Virus record (IMG/VR): IMGVR_UViG_3300044643_002965
Location: 62,001-126,000 of that record
Strand: one strand, 5' to 3'
Length of the DNA: 64,000 nucleotides
From: a virus
Part shown: piece by piece, positions 1 through 9,500 of the stretch
Layout of the letters: each line of letters starts with the position of its first letter
Numbering within the stretch: the first letter of the stretch is position 1
Program-made: the position numbers and the translations under genes
Notes under the pieces: generated by a model
Databases searched by the model: none
What the model was told of the DNA's origin: nothing
What the model saw: the letters and a program-made list of their open reading frames with translations, nothing else

Positions 1-2701
1 TTGAATTCTGTGCTATGTAATTGCCATTTCCCCATAACCACAAAGTGTTATCATTTTTAATGCCTGCATTAAATACTGATGTTGAATATCCATTATCTCC
101 TAATATTTTCCATGCTCCTGAACCCAACACTTGAGTCGGAATGCTTCTGCTTATAGCAGTTCCATCTCCTATCTGACCGCTTCCATTCAATCCCATTAAA
201 TATAAAGATCCAGAAGGTACATCGGTTGTAGTTGTTGTAGTAGATGTTGACGTGGTAGTTGTAGTAGTAGTTGTGGTAGTAGGTGCTGGTGTTGTTGTAG
301 TGGTTGTTGTAGTAGTTGTTGTGGTAGTAGGTGCTGGTGTTGTTGTAGTAGTTGTGGTTGTAGTTGTTGTTGTGGTAGTAGGTGCTGGTGTTGTTGTAGT
401 GGTTGTTGTAGTTGTGGTTGAAGTGGTTGTAGTTGTGGTTGTGGTAGTAGGTGCTGATGTTGTAGTGGTAGAAGTGGTTGTACTAGTAGTTGTAGGAGCT
501 GGTGTTGTTGTAGTAGTTGTGGTTGTTGTGGTTGAAGTGGTTGTTGTGGTAGGTGCTGGCGTGGTGGTGGTTGAAGTAGTTGTGGTTGAAGTAGTTGTGG
601 TTGTAGTGGTTGTTGTAGTAGGTGCGGGTGTTGTTGTGGTGGTTGTTGTGGTTGTTGTGGTGGTTGTTGTGGTAGTAGGTGAGGGCGTAGTTGTAGTAGT
701 GGTTGTAGTTGGAACTGGTGTGGTTGTAGTAGTTGTGGTTGGAGACACACAATATGTTGTGAATGTTATATTGTCTTGGCCACCCATGTAGCCGTGATTC
801 AAGCAAGCATAGCTTAATCTGCCAAAAGAACCTGTTACAGTTAAAGTTACAGTTCCAGAGTAGAAGTTATAAGTGTTTCCATCTGGGGCTATTCCAGATC
901 CTGCAAGAACAGTTCCTGTGTAAGAAACATTTCCTATGGAGTTGTTTAAGAATGCTATTGGATGTGTAGAAGGTACGCTTGTAAATTGATAAACACCAGT
1001 ATTTACGCCAAAGAATCCAATTGTGCCACCAAATACATATGTGTTTTGTCCAGACCAGTTTATTACTATTACTGATTGAGTACTTGATAAGCATGAAGGA
1101 ATTGGCGTTGTTGTTGTGCTAGTTGTGCTACTGGTTGTTGTTGGAGCGCTAGTTGTAGTGCTGGTTGTTGGAGCGCTAGTTGTAGTGCTGGTTGTTGGGG
1201 CACTAGTTGTAGTAGTTGTTGGGGCAATAGTTGTAGTAGTTGTTGGAGCACTAGTTGTACTGGTTGTTGGAGCACTAGTTGTGCTAGTTGTTGTAGTTAC
1301 TGGAACTATTGTGGTGGTTGTTGTTGTAGTTACTGGAACAATAGTTGTAGTAGTTGTAGTAGTTGTTACTGGAACTATTGTAGTAGTTGTAGTTGTAGTT
1401 ACTGGAACAATAGTTGTAGTAGTGGTGGTGGTTACTGGAGATGCAGTGGTTGTGCTAGTGGTTGTTGCTGGAGATGCAGTAGTAGTAGTTGTGGTTGTAG
1501 TAGTAGTGGTTGTTGTGCTAGTAGTTGTAGTAGTTGTTGTGGTGGTTGTTGTAAATAAAGGATTTGGAGTTGTTGTGCTAGTTGTTGTAGTTGGTAAAAA
1601 TGTATTATTTATGCAAAAAGTTCCAGTATAAATTGTTCCAAAATAGTTAAATGAGAACTGCTGTCCGCTATAAATTACATCATTAGAAATAGTTAAAACA
1701 TTTATTCCACTAATTGAAGCTGTTGTTGTGCATGTAGATCCAGTTGTTGTGTTAATAGCTGTATATGTTAAAGTATTTGTTGCAATTCCTGTAACCGTTA
1801 AATTTCCTGGAGCACTCAAAGGAGTTCCAGTAGAAGTAATTACAAAAACTGTTGGGGCAGGAGTTGTTGTTGTTGTTACAACACCAAATACGTTTGCGGC
1901 TCCAAATGTACCAATATATGTTATTCCTTGGTGAACATATGTAAATGTTTGTCCGTTATAAGAATCAGAATGAGTTAAAGTTAATGCTAAATTTCCTAGA
2001 ATAGTAACTGTTGTTGTAGTCGTGTTTCCAACAGTATAATTTGTTGTATAGGTTAAAACATCTCCCGCAGATCCAACAGCAACAACTCCGCCGGGAAGTG
2101 CTGTTTGAACTCCATTTTGCTGTATTTGTGTAGGAACTGTTGTTGTTGAACTTGAAGCAATTCTTAATAAATATGGCCTGCTATCATAAATTGGCGGAAT
2201 AGAACTATCTGTCAGACTTATTGTAAATGGATACATTCCAGATACTAATGGGGTTCCATAAAGTTCTCCAGTAGAAGAATCTAAATACATTCCTAATGGA
2301 AGTTTTCCAGATGTTATTTTCCATTCTAAAGGTTGGCTTGTATTTTGTGTTTGAAGTATTTTACTATATGGAACAAATGCAGCTCCAGTTGGCAAAACAT
2401 CATTTAAAATTACTAAATTTGAAGAATTATCTATTACTTTTCCAAAATAATCAAATTCTAATATTCTATCGCCTGGTATAGTTTTTAAAATATATCTTGT
2501 ATAAACATCTAAAGCTTGTGCTCCATATAAATTAAAAGAATTTCCACTTCTTAATCTATAAGGCACATAATCAACCCAAATTGCCCCATCTTCTAATTGA
2601 TACCAAGTCTGAACTCTATCAGTCCCTGGTAGTGGATAGTTATAAAGGTTTGTAAAAACTGGTTTTACACGGAATGTGATTTGTGGGTATTCGCCTGTCA
2701 T
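1..2701 (-). CDS. Giant mucin-like RCC1 adhesin, copy 1 (C-terminus cut by window edge)
   Basis: About 900 codons are visible; the gene runs off the left edge. The start at 2701 (MTGEYPQITF) matches the start of the paralogue beginning at 15722. Order of parts: conserved N-terminus (about 1-85), a putative-Ig He_PIG-like domain ending near SRPYLLRIA (about 90-180), two Ig-like repeats with YNGQTF/YSGQQF cores (about 190-375), a Thr-rich linker (nt 1103-1555), a small domain from SCLSSTQSV to TYCVSP (nt 755-1100), a second Thr-rich linker with PAP punctuation (nt 223-748), then the first blades of an RCC1-type propeller (SLYLMG, LWLWG). Role inferred: phage tail-associated adhesin. It has two Ig-like repeats where the paralogue has five. 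No Shine-Dalgarno is visible; an AATAAATA octamer ends 6 nt before the ATG. A strong terminator separates it from the gene upstream in transcription. Confidence 0.85.
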   Translation of the reverse strand, partial: MTGEYPQITFRVKPVFTNLYNYPLPGTDRVQTWYQLEDGAIWVDYVPYRLRSGNSFNLYGAQALDVYTRYILKTIPGDRILEFDYFGKVIDNSSNLVILNDVLPTGAAFVPYSKILQTQNTSQPLEWKITSGKLPLGMYLDSSTGELYGTPLVSGMYPFTISLTDSSIPPIYDSRPYLLRIASSSTTTVPTQIQQNGVQTALPGGVVAVGSAGDVLTYTTNYTVGNTTTTTVTILGNLALTLTHSDSYNGQTFTYVHQGITYIGTFGAANVFGVVTTTTTPAPTVFVITSTGTPLSAPGNLTVTGIATNTLTYTAINTTTGSTCTTTASISGINVLTISNDVIYSGQQFSFNYFGTIYTGTFCINNTFLPTTTTSTTTPNPLFTTTTTTTTTTTSTTTTTTTTTTTTTASPATTTSTTTASPVTTTTTTTIVPVTTTTTTTIVPVTTTTTTTTIVPVTTTTTTTIVPVTTTTSTTSAPTTSTTSAPTTTTTIAPTTTTTSAPTTSTTTSAPTTSTTTSAPTTTSSTTSTTTTPIPSCLSSTQSVIVINWSGQNTYVFGGTIGFFGVNTGVYQFTSVPSTHPIAFLNNSIGNVSYTGTVLAGSGIAPDGNTYNFYSGTVTLTVTGSFGRLSYACLNHGYMGGQDNITFTTYCVSPTTTTTTTPVPTTTTTTTTPSPTTTTTTTTTTTTTTTTPAPTTTTTTTTTTSTTTTSTTTTPAPTTTTTSTTTTTTTTTTPAPTTTSTTTSTTTTSAPTTTTTTTTTSTTTTTTTTTTPAPTTTTTTTTTTTTTTPAPTTTTTTTTTTTTTPAPTTTTTTTTTTSTSTTTTTTDVPSGSLYLMGLNGSGQIGDGTAISRSIPTQVLGSGAWKILGDNGYSTSVFNAGIKNDNTLWLWGNGNYIAQNS
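223..748 (-). repeat. Thr-codon low-complexity tract (linker)
   Basis: On the minus strand this is almost pure ACN codons, with Pro-Ala-Pro, Ser-Ala-Pro and Pro-Ser-Pro spacers about every 10-20 residues. It encodes a mucin-like linker of about 175 residues joining the CVSP-ending domain to the RCC1 propeller. Seen from the plus strand it is a GTN tract that reads as poly-valine, which is a shadow and not a gene. Confidence 0.9.
1103..1555 (-). repeat. Thr-codon low-complexity tract with TIVPV/TSAP units
   Basis: A second Thr-rich linker of the left adhesin. It contains about four consecutive 33-36 nt units (about 1296-1440) encoding six to eight Thr followed by IVPV. TSAP and ASP units flank them. 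The matching linker in the paralogue carries five 30-nt TIVP units, so unit number and length differ between copies. Confidence 0.85.
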
Positions 2702-2707
2702 AATAAG

Positions 2708-2715
2708 TATTTATT
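2708..2715 (-). promoter_or_regulatory. Late-promoter-like octamer AATAAATA
   Basis: The minus strand reads AATAAATA, 7/8 to the T4 late consensus TATAAATA, ending 6 nt before the ATG at 2701. The paralogue at 15722 has the same octamer at the same distance. If used like a T4 late promoter, transcription would begin at or next to the start codon. The motif is seen; promoter function is inferred. Confidence 0.35.
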
Positions 2716-2720
2716 CGCCA

Positions 2721-2753
2721 TTTAAAAAAAATTCCCAGCCTAGGCTGGGAATT
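2721..2753 (-). terminator. Rho-independent terminator after the 1251-residue RCC1 gene
   Basis: A perfect 24-nt palindrome (2730-2753, stem AATTCCCAGCC) is followed on the minus strand by a run of seven T. It lies 27 nt past the stop of the gene ending at 2780 and before the next adhesin start at 2701. The CCCAGCC/GGCTGGG stem core recurs in the terminator at 51534-51559. Confidence 0.9.
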
Positions 2754-2779
2754 AAATTAATATTAATATTTTTAATTTT

Positions 2780-5700
2780 TTAGTAACAAATTACAACATA
2801 TCCATTAAATCCCCAAGGAGCGGTGCCATTGTTACTGAATGCATGTCCGCTATTAGCGTCAGCGGAATAGCTTGAGCCTCCTCCAGAAGGAATGATGCCG
2901 CTGCCACTAACCCATCGGGAAGGAGGAGGGGCTCCACAACCACCTGGATCATAATAACTAGCACAAACTAAAGTAGAACCTGCTCCACCATAATATCCAG
3001 CACCACCACTTCCTCCCGTCATCCATAGCACATTAGTTCCTGACAAACCATCAGTATATGAGGAATATCCAATTCCTGTTCCTCCTGTCAATCCACTAGC
3101 ACTAGCACTACCACCAGCTATAATACCAGCTGTTCCTACACCGTTAGCTGTTAAAGTTCCGCCATTTCTTGTGCTTGTGTTTACGCATGAAGTATAATTA
3201 TTTACTGCTCTTCCAGACCCTCCAGGTCCACTTCCTACAGCCCCCCATCCTGTTTCCTGGAAATTTTGAGTAACAAGAGGGCTTGAACAGTTATAAATAT
3301 TCAGTCTTTGTCCACCACCACCACCACCAGCTACTAACAAAGCGTTTGCTCGACTAACGCTAGTTGCAAATATTCCTGCTAATCCTCCGCCAAAAGCTCC
3401 GACAGATCCTGTTATGCCTGTATTTACCGCATTAGAAAAACTTCCGGCATATCCGTATGGCGCAGTCGAACCAGAAGACCAGTCTCCTGATTTGCCAACA
3501 ACAATTCTATATGTCACACCCGGTGTAACTGTTAGTTTTCCTGTTATTGAACCTCCATTTCCAGCTCTACTAGTACCAAGGCTAGTAGTTAGACTTCCTC
3601 CCGTAGCTCCAATAGCAGTAGCATAAATACTTGTTACTCCAGCAGGGCATGTCCATGTTTGATCTGATCCAGTATAGCTATAAGTATTTCTTGTGGTTAA
3701 AACAGGATAGTTTGCTATTGCTTTCCACGAATTATAATCAGCTAATATTTCGGCATCTGTTCTTACAACTCCATACCATGCTCTGAATTTCGCCAAATGG
3801 CATGAAGTTGTTCCTAGTGATAGATATCCTCCACTAGTATATAAGCCAGAATTTGTAGCAGTGCTAACTAAAGATCCATCTACATAAAGTTTAGTAGTTG
3901 TTCCAGTATTTGTGACTGTGAATTGATGGAACATCCAGTCGGTATATTTACTTGCTGGAGTAATAATAGTTGTTCCATTTAATGTAACTACTAGTTGGTC
4001 ATAATTTAGTCTTAGCGTAAATGGTCCTACGGTAGCAATAGATTCGGTAGTATTTGAAGGCTTTAATCTTGCCCAAATTTCAAAAGATTGATCTCTTACA
4101 TCATCGCTATAATAATACGCCTTTGTCCCGGTTATGTATATTGGCTCTCCATATGTGCCATAGTAATAAAGAAATGAGTTTGATAAATAACCGGCTGTAG
4201 ATGTTTCAGCAAAATATCCTGAATATTCATTCCTGAAAACAAATCCATTTTGAAGGTCTGTATTAGAAATGGTAGCATTATTTCCAGTTCCAGAAGCATC
4301 TGTCCAAGTGGTTCCGCTAACATAATTTCTTGGATCCCAATCAGCAATTAATCCAAAAGCACTAAGAGATACTAGTGCCCCGGCTGCGCCTCTTTGATAG
4401 CCCTGATAGGCTGAACTCCAAGTCCGGTTTAGTCCAGATGGATATGATGTAGAATCTAAAGGAGAAAATATGTTGGCAACATTAGAAATTTGATAAAGGG
4501 CACCATCTGTGCCACTTCCCCAGTTCCATAAGTTTTGAGGTCCGGTGCTATTTAATCCAACACTTGAAATATACTTAGTATCAAATCCGCTGAGATTTGT
4601 TGACCAAGAAGTAGTTCCAAGCAATTGAACCGGAGAACTTCTATTTGCATAGTTTAATGGCGTATAATTGGTTCCACTATAGTTGTAGTCCCCCCATCCC
4701 CATAGACTTCCATTTGTTTTAACAGCTAAAGAAAATCCAAAACCTGCTTTTACATACTTGTAGCCAGTTCCTAAAACTTGCACAGGGGAACTTCTATGTA
4801 TAATAGAATTGTTTCCTAGCTGACCACTTGAATTGGCACCCCATGCCCAAGCAGTTCCATCTGATTTAACAGCAATAGTATGAGATTGATATGGCGAAGT
4901 TACTGCCCCACCAACAGAAACTTGAGCCCATGTTGTTTCTGTTCCTATTTGCGTTGGAGAACTTCTGTGTGCTATTGTTCCATTTCCTAATTGTCCTAGT
5001 CCGTTATACCCCCAAGCCCATAGGGTCCCATTAGTTTTGATAGCTGCAACATGTCTTGAAGCATCTAAATGAGCAGGATTTCCTGACCATGTGTAGTCTA
5101 ATCCAATTCTATAAGGATAGTATTGATCTCCAGCCCCAAAATTAGTTCCAAGAGATCCATCTATAGATCTTCCCCATGCCCAAATACTTCCATCTGTTTT
5201 GACTCCAACAGTATAAAAAGCGCCTGAAACAGCATTTGCCCATGCGCCAGTAATTTGGACAGGACTGCTTCTATGAACAAGAGTTCCATCTCCAATTTGA
5301 CCATATGTATTATTTCCACAACCCCAAAGACTTCCATCCCATTTAGTAATTAATGTATGGTTGCTACCAGATGTTGAATAATTTAATACTCTTCCAGAAT
5401 TCCATTGAGAATCTGTTCCTAATTGAACACCTCTGCTTCTATGAACTGTATCTCCAATGCCCAAAACACCATCGGTGTTATTTCCCCAAACTAAGAAGCC
5501 TTGTTCTGCTGCGGGTGTAGTGCTTGTTGTAGATGTTGTTGTTGTAGATGTTGTTGTTACAATTGGTGGAACTGGAGCTATTCCATAAAAAGCTGGCCAT
5601 CCATTTCCAACTACATTAAGTTTGGAAAAACTTAAATTTCTGAAATTAGATCCTGCAACTTGTACTGGGCTGCTTCTATTTACTGAAGTGGAAGAACTGC

Positions 5701-6535
5701 CATCCCATGTTTGTCCCCATATCCAATATGTATTGTCTGATTTTTTAGCTAATACTGTATACCAAGAAGATTTTACATAAGCATATCCACTTCCAATAAC
5801 TTGGGTTGGAGAGCTGGCTGTCATCATAGAATTATTTCCATTTTTTCCTGCGCTACCCTGACCCCAACTCCATAAAGTTCCGTCTTTCTTTAAAGCTATG
5901 CCACCAAGCCCATATACGGTGGAAACATTACTCCAATCTGTTGCGGTTCCTATTTGTACCATTGAGCTTCTGCCGGGGACTATTGTGGCAACATTTGTCC
6001 CATTTCCCCATGCAAAGTTGTATCCAGTACCCCATGCCCAAAGTGTTCCATCGCTTTTTACTCCATATGAAGAGTAATAGTCACACGACACATCTACCCA
6101 TGTTCCTGTATTTGAAACTAGAACAGGACTGCTTCTGTGGATTGTATTATTTGTTCCTAATTGCCCAGCATCATTTCTGCCCCATGCCCAAAGACTTCCA
6201 TCTGTTTTTATACCAAGAGAATTACTATATCCATTTTCTATTTTAGACCATACTCCAGAAGCAGAAAAAAATACAGGGCTACTCCTATGTATAACATTAG
6301 ATAATCCAAGCTGTCCATTTGTGTTTTTGCCCCAACACCAAATTGTTCCATCTGTTTTTTGAGCAAATACAGATAAAGATGAAGTTAGAATAGATGAATA
6401 GTCAGTACCTAAAGTGGGTGTTGGTATAGCTTTTGTAACAACAGATTGATTGCCTATAGTTCCGTAGCCATTTGGTCCCCATGAAAATAAATTACCAGAA
6501 GAATCTATTCCGTAAGAACAAGCCTGTGTTGACAT
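2780..6535 (-). CDS. RCC1-propeller / LamG / glycine-rich adhesin (downstream half of split adhesin)
   Basis: 1251 residues from ATG 6535 (MSTQACSYGI). This start is preferred over in-frame GTG at 6547 because AGGTGG lies 8 nt upstream and the ATG is 1 nt past the upstream gene's TAA. The N-terminal block has only six RCC1 blades (LFSWG, IWCWG, LWAWG, LWAWG, LWSWG, YWIWG) to about residue 330; the missing first blade is the C-terminus of the preceding gene. A short Thr/Ser linker follows (nt 5513-5570), then a complete seven-blade RCC1 block, a LamG/concanavalin-like domain (about 705-930) and a C-terminal glycine-rich region with GGGGGG and YYGGAG motifs (about 950-1251). Its frame is +1 relative to the upstream gene. 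Probably a virion adhesin; ligand unknown. Confidence 0.85.
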   Translation of the reverse strand: MSTQACSYGIDSSGNLFSWGPNGYGTIGNQSVVTKAIPTPTLGTDYSSILTSSLSVFAQKTDGTIWCWGKNTNGQLGLSNVIHRSSPVFFSASGVWSKIENGYSNSLGIKTDGSLWAWGRNDAGQLGTNNTIHRSSPVLVSNTGTWVDVSCDYYSSYGVKSDGTLWAWGTGYNFAWGNGTNVATIVPGRSSMVQIGTATDWSNVSTVYGLGGIALKKDGTLWSWGQGSAGKNGNNSMMTASSPTQVIGSGYAYVKSSWYTVLAKKSDNTYWIWGQTWDGSSSTSVNRSSPVQVAGSNFRNLSFSKLNVVGNGWPAFYGIAPVPPIVTTTSTTTTSTTSTTPAAEQGFLVWGNNTDGVLGIGDTVHRSRGVQLGTDSQWNSGRVLNYSTSGSNHTLITKWDGSLWGCGNNTYGQIGDGTLVHRSSPVQITGAWANAVSGAFYTVGVKTDGSIWAWGRSIDGSLGTNFGAGDQYYPYRIGLDYTWSGNPAHLDASRHVAAIKTNGTLWAWGYNGLGQLGNGTIAHRSSPTQIGTETTWAQVSVGGAVTSPYQSHTIAVKSDGTAWAWGANSSGQLGNNSIIHRSSPVQVLGTGYKYVKAGFGFSLAVKTNGSLWGWGDYNYSGTNYTPLNYANRSSPVQLLGTTSWSTNLSGFDTKYISSVGLNSTGPQNLWNWGSGTDGALYQISNVANIFSPLDSTSYPSGLNRTWSSAYQGYQRGAAGALVSLSAFGLIADWDPRNYVSGTTWTDASGTGNNATISNTDLQNGFVFRNEYSGYFAETSTAGYLSNSFLYYYGTYGEPIYITGTKAYYYSDDVRDQSFEIWARLKPSNTTESIATVGPFTLRLNYDQLVVTLNGTTIITPASKYTDWMFHQFTVTNTGTTTKLYVDGSLVSTATNSGLYTSGGYLSLGTTSCHLAKFRAWYGVVRTDAEILADYNSWKAIANYPVLTTRNTYSYTGSDQTWTCPAGVTSIYATAIGATGGSLTTSLGTSRAGNGGSITGKLTVTPGVTYRIVVGKSGDWSSGSTAPYGYAGSFSNAVNTGITGSVGAFGGGLAGIFATSVSRANALLVAGGGGGGQRLNIYNCSSPLVTQNFQETGWGAVGSGPGGSGRAVNNYTSCVNTSTRNGGTLTANGVGTAGIIAGGSASASGLTGGTGIGYSSYTDGLSGTNVLWMTGGSGGAGYYGGAGSTLVCASYYDPGGCGAPPPSRWVSGSGIIPSGGGSSYSADANSGHAFSNNGTAPWGFNGYVVICY
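5513..5570 (-). repeat. Short Thr/Ser linker between propellers
   Basis: Encodes about 18 residues of Thr with scattered Ser between the split propeller and the following complete propeller. It is the shortest of the Thr-rich linkers in the RCC1 adhesins. Confidence 0.8.
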
Positions 6536-6536
6536 A

Positions 6537-9500
6537 TTAAGCACCACCTATATTTGACCAAGTTGTGTTGTATTTAACGGGTATTGGCAAAGATTTGCTT
6601 GATACACTTCCGGCTCCAAGATTTCCGCCAGAGTTATCGCCCCATGCCCACAACAAATTTTGACCGACTGCGTATGAGCAGCCGTATGTAATAACTATGC
6701 TGCCGTTTCCTAATGTGTTGGCTACTGGACCATATGTGACACTTCCAACAGAATAGCTTGAGCCACCGCCAGCACCGCCAGTAGCATCGCCGCCGGAAGC
6801 ACCACCACCGCCACCGTAGTAGCCTGCGCCGCCACCTGCACCTTGGTTTCCTCCGCCGGTGCCTTCAAACTTCGATCCTGCACCGCCATACAAATATGCT
6901 CCTTGTTGTGGGAGTGTTACATATCCGTCAAATTGCGAACCGGCGTTTCCGGGTTGTGATTGATTTGCGCCCCAACCAGCATTTGCTCCAAAGCTGCCAT
7001 TGTATTCTCCACCGTTGCTGCCGGTTGGATTGCCACCGTTTCCACCACCAGTAGCAGATGATCTGCCGTTTGCACCACCACCGCCAGCAGCTATAGCTAT
7101 GACTGTGCTTGGAATGAACGAATCACTTGTAAATATGCCAGATAAGCCACCGCCAGCAGCGCCAGTTCTTTGAAGTCCTGAAGATGGGGCTTGTCCAGCA
7201 CCACCAAATCCATAAGCAGGTGTTTCGCTAGTGCCAGGATATCCGCCGACTACCAAGTATAGAGTTTGACCAGGCGTTACATCTATATTTGTATACATGA
7301 TTGCGCCACCACCACCAACAGATCCTCCTGTGGTGTTATCTCCACCCTTAGCACCTATTATGGTTGCGTCGATGTTGTAAACTCCACTTGGAACTGTCCA
7401 TGTTTGCAAGCTTCCCGTGTAGCTAAATTTGGCTACATTGAATAGTGGCAATTCTGCAGCGTATAGGCTTGTTATTTCTAAATCTGTCAAAGCATTCTTG
7501 TAAACTACGGCTCTTCCTATATCGCCTGTGAAGTATCCATCCGAAGCGTTTGCCCATCCAGTTATTTTGTAGCCACCTATTCTCCACCAGCCAGTTGGAT
7601 TGTTATCTCCTACTGGGTTTGCGGTAGATTTTGTATCGCTTCCAACAAGCACACCATCAATAAACAATCTTTGTGCGCCTGATTTTGCAGATATTACAGC
7701 ATGGTGCCAAGCGCCATCACAAACTATGGTTGAAGATGTTATGGTATAACCTGCTCCATTTGCAGATGTGGCAAAGTAAAGCTGCCCATTTGTTCCAATA
7801 TAAAGATGTCTACTGTAGCTTGTGGCTCCAGTACCTGTTTGAACATTTTCGTGTCCAATAATCTTTTTGCCGCTTGCGCTGGTTGTTTTAAACCAAGCAG
7901 ACAATGTGTAAACTTGCGGATTATTTTGAGAAATTGTTGTTGTTATTTCTCTTGTGCTATCGAAGCCAAGTGTATTTGGACATCCGAGATTAAACATTGC
8001 GCTAGATGTCATTGTGCCATTATTTTCTAATCCAGAAATATCTGCAATTGTTGTATTGGAGACACTTGCTGTGCTTACATCATAATTTAGAGCATAAGGA
8101 GTGTATTGCCTAATAGCTCCAGCGTATGTGGATGTTTGATTTAGCAGTCTCATCCAAAGTTTATCTTTTGTCAATGTTTGAACTGGTGAAGATCTATGTA
8201 CTGTGGTTCCATCGCCAATTTGTCCGTATGAGTTCCATCCCCAAGCCCACAATGTTCCATCTGTTTTTATGCCACATATGGAACCAGATACACCCATTCC
8301 AATATCACTCCATGTTCCTCCAGTAATAACTTGAACTGGAGAACTTCTGTGAATTTTGTCGTTTTGTCCAAGTGCTCCAGCGAAATTTTGCCCCCATAGC
8401 CATAAAGTGCCATCAGTTTTTATTCCCGCAGCTACTTCACTTATAACTATAGCTTTTTTCCATGTTCCACCAGTAATGACTTGAACTGGAGAACTTGCAT
8501 TTACTTCTGACATATTCCCGAGTTTTCCAGGATTGTTTTTACCCCATCCCCATAGTGTTCCATCTGTTCTGATACCAAGAGACGAGTCAGAGTCGCAGCT
8601 TACATAACTCCAAGATCCTGCTATTTGTACTGGAGAACTTCTGTCTATTTCTGTTCCATCTCCAACCTGACCATAGAAATTTTGACCCCATCCCCATAAA
8701 GTATTTCCAGGTTTTATACCAAGAACAAAATTTAAACCGCATGCAATTTGTGACCATGTTGTTCCTGATAATATTTGAACTGGGGTTGATAGATTCGTTA
8801 ATGTGCTTGGTTGTAGTAAAGTAGAATAACCATTACTACCCCAGCCCCATAGAGTTCCATCAGTTTTTAGTGCAAAGGCTGCAGAGCTTCCGAATTCTAT
8901 TGATGCCCAATTTGTTCCTCCTATTGCTGTTTGAACTGGACTGCTTCTATTTATTGTATTTCCTGTACCTAGTTGATAGAAGTCATTTCTACCCCATGTC
9001 CAAAGTGTTCCATCTTGCTTTATACATGCTCCGATTGGAAGAGTGAGAACACTATTTACAGTTGGTGTTTTCCATGTAATATCAGCTGTAAATTCTTGTT
9101 TTGGCGAAGTTGAATTGCCAGCTGTTGTGTTCTGTAATGTTGCACCATTTGCATTTGAACCCCATAGCCACAATTCGCCAGGAATAGGTGTTGTACTTGT
9201 TGTGCTTGTTGTGCTTGTACTCGTTGTGCTTGTAGTGGTTGTACTTGTAGTTGTAGAAGTTGTAGTTGTAGTTGTAGTTGTAGGAGCAAGAACTATAGAA
9301 GAAAATGCTGTTACTCCATTTATACTAGAACCAAGTCTAACCCAACTGTTTTCACTTGTTCCAAATTTGTATACTTGAACAGGGCTGCTTCTATGAACCT
9401 TTGTTTTATCTGCTAATGGTCCTTCTGAGTTCCATCCCCATGCCCAAAGTGTTCCATCACTCTTGATTGCTGCAACACCACCATAATTTCCATTCATATC

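Noticed and set aside
252-791. Plus-strand poly-valine reading frames (also near 1116-1631, 11548-11745, 12817-13080, 13279-13857)
   Set aside because: They are the reverse complement of ACN threonine tracts in the minus-strand adhesins. There is no ribosome site or real protein pattern, and the flanking minus-strand frame is continuous.
6537-6540. Stop at 6537-6539 as evidence of a decayed pseudogene
   Set aside because: Both sides keep long open frames with intact repeats, and the junction has a ribosome site and adjacent ATG, so a functional split or recoding is more likely than decay. A sequencing indel remains possible.
6536-6547. GTG at 6547 as start of the downstream RCC1 gene
   Set aside because: It lies inside the AGGTGG site that serves ATG 6535, and lacks its own ribosome site.
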